Positions 57,764 to 64,000 of a DNA stretch of 64,000 bases are shown here, piece after piece. The stretch comes from Filobasidium wieringae (Eukaryota > Basidiomycota > Tremellomycetes > Filobasidiales > Filobasidiaceae). Made by a program: the position numbers and the translations under genes. The stretch covers positions 890,216 to 954,215 of the forward strand of contig BCIV01000007.1 of NCBI GenBank assembly GCA_001600055.1, read 5' to 3'. The notes under the pieces are model-generated. The model had not been told where the DNA came from and made no database searches. It worked only from the letters and a program-made list of their open reading frames with translations. Numbering within the stretch: position 1 is the stretch's first letter; each line of letters starts with the position of its first letter.

Positions 57764-59875
57764 ATGGCCCACCACGACATACAGCCAAGAGCAGATCACG
57801 CAACAGACCTCTCCGATGACCCTTCATCCCCAAAGCTAGACAAGGCAGAGACGGCCTACGTAGAACAGGTAGATCCCAACGACGGTCATCTCCATCCCGA
57901 TCATCCACAGAACTTTTCACCATGGCGAAAACGTGGAATCATGGTCGCTCTCGCCTGGTCCGGTTTCCTCGCCAATTACGGGGCCTCGTCGCATCTCACG
58001 GCTTTTGGGAAGATGTCAAAGACCTTCAATCAGCCTATCCCCACCATCGCTAATACTATTGGTTATGGGCAAGTCCCAGAGTTCGGATTCGAGGTACGAA
58101 TGACCGGCTGATGATTCGTCCTTTCGCTTAGACTCTTGGGACTCGCAGTCGGTCCCGTCTTGTGGAATCCCTTTAGCAAGACCATAGGTAAGTTCGTATG
58201 ATCAGGGCGTTACACGACAACGTCGACTGAACTCGGAACCCTATCCGCACCCCAGGAAGACGGAACACTTACCTGCTAGGAAGTCTACTCTACCTGCCCT
58301 GTATCGTCTGGTGTGCGGTCTCTACATCTTACAGTAGCTTCGTCGCCGCCCGAATCTTTGCCGGGCTCGCCAGTGGGTTCTCGCAAACCATCCCCCCTGC
58401 GTGAGCATCTCGATCGCCCCGCTGTACCCTTCCTCTCATCGCCTGACTGACCTCACCCATCTCATCTACAGCACGATCGCCGACATCTATCCCAAAGAAG
58501 TGAGAGGGAGTAAATTATCGACGTATGGATTGGCAGTCATCATCGCCCCCGCCATTTCCCCCCTCATCTGTTCCCTCGTCGTCAACGAACACGACTGGCC
58601 CATCGTCTATTGGATCGTCCTCGCTTTCGGAGGTCTCCAATTCCTCTTGTTCTTCTTCTTGGTACCAGAAACCCTTTGGAACGAATCCGAGGAGACGGTG
58701 GATGGTCAGATGCGGGTACAGGACGTTTCAGAGAGCGGTGTCCCGGTTCAACGTGAGCGACGTCATCTTCAGATCGGTTTGAAACGCAGCTTGACGAGCT
58801 CTCTCTTCACACGTAGATGGGAAACGTGGGCCAGCTTGGATGCCCTGGCAACGACCGAAAGAGTTTGCGAGCATGCTGTTCATGCCCATCGCGATGGTCA
58901 GTCAACGTTCGGGCCGTCATTCACCTAGAGCAGATTCCTGATCCGTCTGATTTCATTGTGCAGCTCCGGTTCATGGCCATCACGATCCCTTCTTTCTACT
59001 ATGGTACCCTTTTCGCTTGGTCCGTCGGGATCACTATCATCGCACCTCAACTTTACGAAGCGCCTCCCTACGGTTTCAAACCCATCCCCACTGGTTGTAC
59101 CTACCTGGGTCTCGGAGTGGGTGCGATCCTCGGTAAATGGGTATGTCCAGCGGGTACCCTCGACTCAATACATGAGATGCTCATCGGTTTCGTTTCAGTC
59201 TGGAGGAATCGTGGGAGACGTCGTCGTCACTCGAATCACCAGGAGAAGGGGCGGCGTCCGACAACCCGAATACAGACTATACGCCTTGCTGCCCATCCTT
59301 CCGTTCATGATCATCGGATTGTTGATCTTTGGAATCACTTTCCAGAACAAGACCCACTGGATCGGTAAGTGTACCATCGACATGCATCGGTGGGATGCGA
59401 CCTGGCTGATGTCGCCGCGATACGTAGCGCCTCTGATCGGTGGTGCCGTTTTCTATTACTGTATCGCCGCGAGCACTGGTATTCTGCAAACAGTGAGCTC
59501 GAACTGAACGCCCGTTCCGGTCCCGGCACTAACACTGCACAACCACAGTACGTCTTGGAGACGTACCTGACCCGCGCCATGGACACGCAGGCCATCTTTG
59601 TGTTTTTCAAATGTATCTGGGGATTCGCGGTGTCGTACTTTGCCATCGTGAGTAGACCTCTCTCGACTCGGTACAAGACGAATCTGAGGTCAAGTCTTAC
59701 TCGACAGCAATTCGAGGAAGAAACCTCGTTGATAACGGAATACGCTGTCGAAGGAGCTCTGGCGACGGGAATGGGTGCGCTCATCTGTGGGATCTTTATC
59801 TGGAAGGGTGAAGCGATAAGACGTGCACAAGGCATGCCCACCATCAACCCGACCGCCGCCAAGCGGATAGCCTGA
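57764..59875 (+). CDS. MFS transporter, fungal multidrug/small-molecule exporter type
   Basis: A membrane exporter-like MFS protein of about 530 aa in many exons. A polar N-terminus contains HPDHPQNFSPWRKRGIM, the NPxNWSxWRK-like entry to helix 1. Membrane blocks follow: LGLAVGPVLWNPFSKTIGRRNTYL, AARIFAGLASGFSQTIPP, TIADIYPKEVRGSKLSTYGLAVIIAPAISP, and VPETLWNES at the end of helix 6. A hydrophilic central loop precedes AITIPSFYYGTLFAWSVG, and the last part is ALATGMGALICGIFIWKG. The YPKEVRG and PAISP blocks fit the DHA1-like branch; the substrate cannot be read. It follows the MDR gene on the same strand. Confidence 0.85.
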
Positions 59876-60541
59876 GTTCGTTTCTGAATGGGAGAGAATC
59901 GACTGCTTTGATTGTATCAGTGGTCTGCACAGCTCAACTCTGTATGCGTATAGTCCCGCACGTCGCACATGTATTTTACCTGCTTGACACGCAGGAAGCG
60001 TGTCAGTAGATCGCCCACTACAACCTCTAGATCAATCCATTGATTCGCACACAGGCATCATACACGAACTCAGGTTCTGACAACAGACGATACGATCGAC
60101 GATCGACACCGCAACAACGCATATCTGTTATCGCTGGGAACAATAGATAGCACGATCATCACTCATCACCATCATCAATAATAATATCGTTTCCTCACCG
60201 ACGTCCTCGTGCTCAGCCTCATCTTCGTATGGATCCAATTTTCATTCTCAAAGCTCGCTCTAGCAAACTCACCGGCATCTCGTCTCTGGTGGCTAGATTC
60301 TGCCACATCATTTAGCAACCCAGTCATCACTGAACCTCCATTTCCAAAGGACTGATCAGATATCCACCTCGTACAGTTGCTTCTTCCATGAAAAACTATT
60401 GCTGAGTACAACACACGACAGACTGCGAGAAGAAACAACTTGAACGACAGTAGACCGGACTTGTAAGTGAACCCGATCGAGTTTGATACTTTTGCTTGAT
60501 ATCGATCCACTCTGGTCTTCTCATCAGAAATCCTATCTACC
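59876..60541. other. Interval between the MFS gene and the P-loop gene
   Basis: It contains the MFS 3' region and the promoter of the gene at 60542. Minus-strand frames here overlap the start of the P-loop gene and are not supported. Confidence 0.4.
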
Positions 60542-63486
60542 ATGTCTGATATCATTGGTAATGAAGCCGTCCTGGTGGATCGTCTCGCTGGATTGAAAAG
60601 AAAATCTATGGAACCCTCATCCGCATCTACACAACGTAAGACGTTACAAGAATGGATTGCGACGTGCACGACCGAGTCTCAAGGCGATCCTGAGCAACCC
60701 TTGGACCTCGCCACTGAAACTTTGCTACTTCGACTCGTTCGACTCGAACAATTGAGCTTTAAAGTCAAGAATAAGCAATGGAGCGAAACCTACAGCAATC
60801 ACTGGAGCCATATATGGGATGACATAGTAACGCTTGTCAAAGGACTCGAAGACCTGGACAACGAAGCAAGAGATCGCTGCATGGCGGGAATCGATCACTT
60901 GTTCCCACTCAGCCAGATAGTGGAAGGCACCAGCGAAAAATACCTTGGTCACATCATGGAAGCTGCAGACAGTCAGCGAGATGCGGCGTTCACCGCGGAT
61001 AGCGTCCTCGAGCAAGCAAAATCGGACTATGAATTGGCGCTCAGAGTACAGAATGCGGCGGTTAGCGGCCGAATGCCTGCGATTCTGATCAAAGATTTCA
61101 CTCGAGGGTTATTGGGGAGCGGAGTCCAAAACTTGGATCACAGGATCCGCGCTTTGGAGGGAAAGGTTGACAATGACGGCACAAAGTCCACTAGCAATAT
61201 ATACGCACGAGTTCTCGCCATCCTGCAATCTTCCGGATCGGGAAAGTCGAGGACCGCATTGGGCCTTACGGAACACCGACTGGGAATGCTGGTATGTGTA
61301 CGTGGGACAGCATCGAAAAAAGCTTCATGGCAGTCTCTGCCGCATTCAGACGATAGCGTTTTCAAGGCGATTGTGCCTGAGATTGCGACTTCAGCTAGAG
61401 TTTCTGGAGATCACCATCTGATTGCGGGTACTGTAATCCTCGCACGCTGGTTGGAAGCGTTTGCCGAGCAGTTTACTAAGTTCACCGCTTTTAACAAAGC
61501 CGCTTACAAGGGGACCTCCAATCAGGTCGAAACATCGACCTTTGTCGCCTATCAGGCCGCGCAACTTCTGAATGATATCGTTCCTGGTTTCAGAACTGGA
61601 AACAGTCCCAAAAACTCCGGTTTCCTCAATGCGGGGGTGAAGACGCCACGAGCTCAGCTTCTGGACGATATCGATCGATGCTTCGAAAAATCTGAACAAG
61701 ACTGGAAAGATCATGTTAGACGAGGAGGACCGGTAGAAAACGAGGAGGGTAATAAGGACAATGGTCGTCCGTCAGGTGAAGGTGATTTGTTAGTCTGCAC
61801 CCAGATCTGCGCCACACGATTACAGCCCCTGTTCATCAAACTGACGGATCTACTGGATGGAGATGACCAGTACATGTTCCTGGCAATCGATGAAGCCAGC
61901 TCGCTTGGCGAGCGTCTCCCTCTTCTCCGGCGGTTGCTATCCTACATGAAAGTGCCTCGGTTTTGGGTGCTCTTAATGGATACAGACCTGAAAGTGTCGG
62001 AAATCTCGGAAGCTACTGCTGCAGATAGGTCTGCCCGACTTAGGGACGAGTCTCTTCGGCTGCCATCGCCTTTCGTGAGGCTTCCACAAGACTTGTATTT
62101 GCTCAAGCCGTCCGGTGCAGATCACGTTTTGGCCTACAACGCACTGCTCTACAAGGGCCAGAAGACTTTCACCTTCGAGGAATTGGCATTGTTATTACCG
62201 AAAATGGGCAAACCTCTATGGAGTGGTGGTTCATTCCAAAGTCAAGAGGGAGTCCAGGTGGGGGGAGTCGCATTATCGCTTGTTTTCGCCAAATTGCTGG
62301 GTTCGGACCGCTACCTCGAGTGGTTCAATACAGGAATCGTATCTAAACGGGGTCTGACGAATGATCTTCCGTTGACCATGGCCTGCTGGAGATTGCCTCT
62401 TAATCTAACAGGAAATCGAGGTGAGCCGTCTGGGATCCGCCGAGCCGTCGAGCCCCATCCAAACAAACCGCTAAACTGTAGCGATAAACGATATCGTAGA
62501 TGTAGCCTCATCTCCCACTTTTCATGAGTGGCAGGTCAGCTGCCACTTGCGTACGTTGAGTAGTCTACATCCCAGCCTGCCTGTCATGAAGTCGTTCACT
62601 GTTTCAGAACCGATTGTCAAGTGAGTGCAGTGCATTGTGGACCAACACGTCAAGTTGACGCTCGCACAGCCTCGCTGTTACCCATGTTTTTCGAATGTCG
62701 CCAGCCGGGCTTTGGAGTCTGGCCATCGAAAGGATTTGGGGCGAGGTCGCGTCGAATGGCCTCGACATAGGCGACCCCGGCCACGAATTTGTTCGGACTG
62801 TTCTGACACTCGGGCTTGATCTCTCGATTCTGCCAGGTCCGTACAAACGGCTTGGCGGTTCCTATCCGCCTTGTCATCTACACCTAATCTCGGTCGGGAC
62901 CTGGTTATCGTGCTTGGTAGGACCCGAAACATATGGTGCTTTTCCTACACAGTTCAAACGTTGGCTTGACGGCCGCTGGCTCAACTTTACGCATTGGTTG
63001 CGCCTTAACAGCGATTCTGCACCTCACTCGACCATCGTACAAGCATGGACTCGTCGGACGGCGCTTTTCGATCGCTTCAACCATTACTTGCCTGCGTACA
63101 CATCGAACTTCTGTCCTCGACCACTTGACGTATTTGAACCATCTCAGATTGTTCCTATCACGGTCAACGTCAGCAGCCTGAAGTTTGATCATGCACCTCA
63201 ATCGAAGACGGCTGCCGGTCTACATCTACACTTCAGGGTAAGAGGTCCAATCGTTGTAAGGTACGTCAAAACCGCGCCGGATAACCACTCCGTCTACTTT
63301 GGAGGCCATAGCGCGGAAACATTCGAAGTGCTAAACAAACTATCCGAATCGGCTCAGTCCGCCTTGCTAATGCTGGGACGTGGGGTGTCCGATGATCTAT
63401 CCGATCACTTTTACTTAAACGCGGACGGGCAATATTCTGACCCACAGATGGAGGATTTGATGGACGGTGCGTTGGCGATTCCATGA
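60542..63486 (+). CDS. Large P-loop NTPase-like protein, Crinkler-like (CRN-type) fungal family, 936 aa
   Basis: Three exons join exactly in frame: 60542-62420, 62506-62620 and 62670-63486. The N-terminus is helical and charged (about residues 1-225). The P-loop is AILQSSGSGKSRT (residues 230-236 as SSGSGKS) and Walker B is YMFLAIDEASSL (Asp450-Glu451). Past it come VPRFWVLLMDTDLKVSEIS and LPQDLYLL, then PLTMACWRLPLNL. Exon 2 gives HEWQVSCHLRTLSSLHPSLP and FTVSEPIV, and exon 3 VASNGLDIGDPGHEFVRTVLTLGLDLSI-like text. These blocks resemble the SSG.GKSR, DEA and SEP..LA...GE.VAR.LL..A.D order in large basidiomycete families related to Crinkler effectors. Family call is from memory of such motifs. 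No signal peptide or membrane segment is seen; a nuclear or cytosolic location is likely. Confidence 0.7.
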
Positions 63487-63793
63487 TGGTCCGTGTTCGT
63501 GCCTGTACCATGTAATATTTCGGGTGTATTGAGTAGCATATAATATCAATTCTACACACACGTGAATGCAGATTTCATCTGCGGCGGTCGTTGAGCAATG
63601 GCGAACAGTCTTTGGACGGTCCGTGGTCGGCAGAGGGTCGGTCGCAAATAGGCTGATTGTCTCTGCCAAGTTGGTATACAGTTCGGGGTTAGAACGTGGT
63701 GTAGTAAGTAGAGAGTGTCTAGTTACAAGGTGTATTCAATTCCTAGCCATTCAAACGAGTCGTGCACCTCGTGCACCACTTTCTCCTGTTTCC
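63487..63793. other. Interval between the P-loop gene and the retroelement end
   Basis: No gene was recognised. The plus-strand frame at 63566-63832 overlaps the retroelement 3' end in the other orientation and is not supported. Confidence 0.4.
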
Positions 63794-64000
63794 TCACGCT
63801 TCAAAGTGCCTGAAACGAGCTCTAAGCAGTAGAAGTGAGAGTCTCTTGAGCAGGAACTCATAAGATCCGACTGCCATCAGGCTGCGCCACTCCTCAAACA
63901 CCTTCCTGCACTCTCCCTTCATTGCACCACCGCTGCTGAACGCCAAGGGACGAAACCTAGAGCTTGAGATCGAGCTGTACTTGGTCTTCTTGGCCTTTGC
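63794..64000 (-). mobile_element. 3' end of a probable non-LTR retrotransposon (reverse transcriptase C-terminus), runs off the right edge
   Basis: Read on the minus strand from 64000, one frame is open to the TGA at 63794-63796. It gives KKTKYSSISSSRFRPLAFSSG, continuing GGAMKGECRKVFEEW and ending YEFLLKRLSLLLLRARFRHFEA. The phrase F.PLA.S.GG followed by a W and a C-terminal helix with RLSL.L..AR...F is typical of LINE-type reverse transcriptase ends in basidiomycetes. Only 68 residues are visible, so the clade cannot be told. A host gene end is the less likely alternative. Confidence 0.55.

Noticed and set aside
63566..63832. Plus-strand 88-codon frame after the P-loop gene
   Set aside because: Overlaps the reverse-transcriptase-like frame on the other strand and lacks coding features.

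Overview
Eukaryotic nuclear DNA from a fungus, most likely a basidiomycete of the Tremellomycete type (inference). Genes carry many short introns, mostly about 50-70 nt, with GTRNGT donors and YAG acceptors. Intergenic spaces are compact and genes are mixed on both strands. Families include fungal-type LPD1, QCR2, RSM10, SRS2, FES1, FMT1, SNU66, YOP1, NCP1, TVP38 and LYC1. There are no operons and no bacterial signals, and no tRNA, rRNA or CRISPR array was recognised. About ten ambiguous bases lie near 20172-20195. Splice structures were read by eye from reading frames and splice sites; no search was run.

Layout. 1-1.7 kb: the minus-strand 5' part of a membrane-anchored aspartic-peptidase-like protein that lacks the normal catalytic triplets. 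2.5-11 kb: a plus-strand accessory array of seven small genes of unknown function, mostly about 150-190 aa. Most have a TATA box, a very short first exon, a phase-2 first intron, a low-complexity N-terminus and a twice-repeated strand-rich/helix pattern. 11-28 kb: a conserved core of LPD1, QCR2, RSM10, SRS2, FES1, FMT1 and a hexose-type transporter; four of these act in mitochondria. 28.9-35.9 kb: SNU66, a YOP1-like protein with an unusual repetitive N-terminal half, and an aldo-keto reductase. 36-41.9 kb: a second accessory stretch with a decayed SGNH esterase, two related small unknown genes (one apparently frameshifted), a doubtful small gene, and about 1.8 kb with nothing convincing. 41.9-55 kb: an OTU protease, NADPH-cytochrome P450 reductase, an HSL-type hydrolase, a TVP38-like membrane protein, a LYC1-like acetyltransferase and an SDR. 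55-60 kb: an MDR oxidoreductase and an MFS exporter. 60.5-64 kb: a 936-aa P-loop protein resembling the NTPase part of fungal Crinkler-like proteins, then the 3' end of a probable non-LTR retrotransposon running off the right edge.

Working together. LPD1 (E3 of 2-oxoacid dehydrogenases), QCR2 (complex III), RSM10 (mitoribosome) and FMT1 (initiator tRNA formylation) all serve mitochondrial respiration and translation; QCR2 and RSM10 share a divergent intergenic region. SRS2 and SNU66 are nuclear, NCP1, YOP1 and TVP38 belong to the endomembrane system. The strongest candidate for something undescribed is the small-gene array at 2.5-11 kb, with the related-looking stretch at 38-40 kb and the P-loop/retroelement end as further accessory material.
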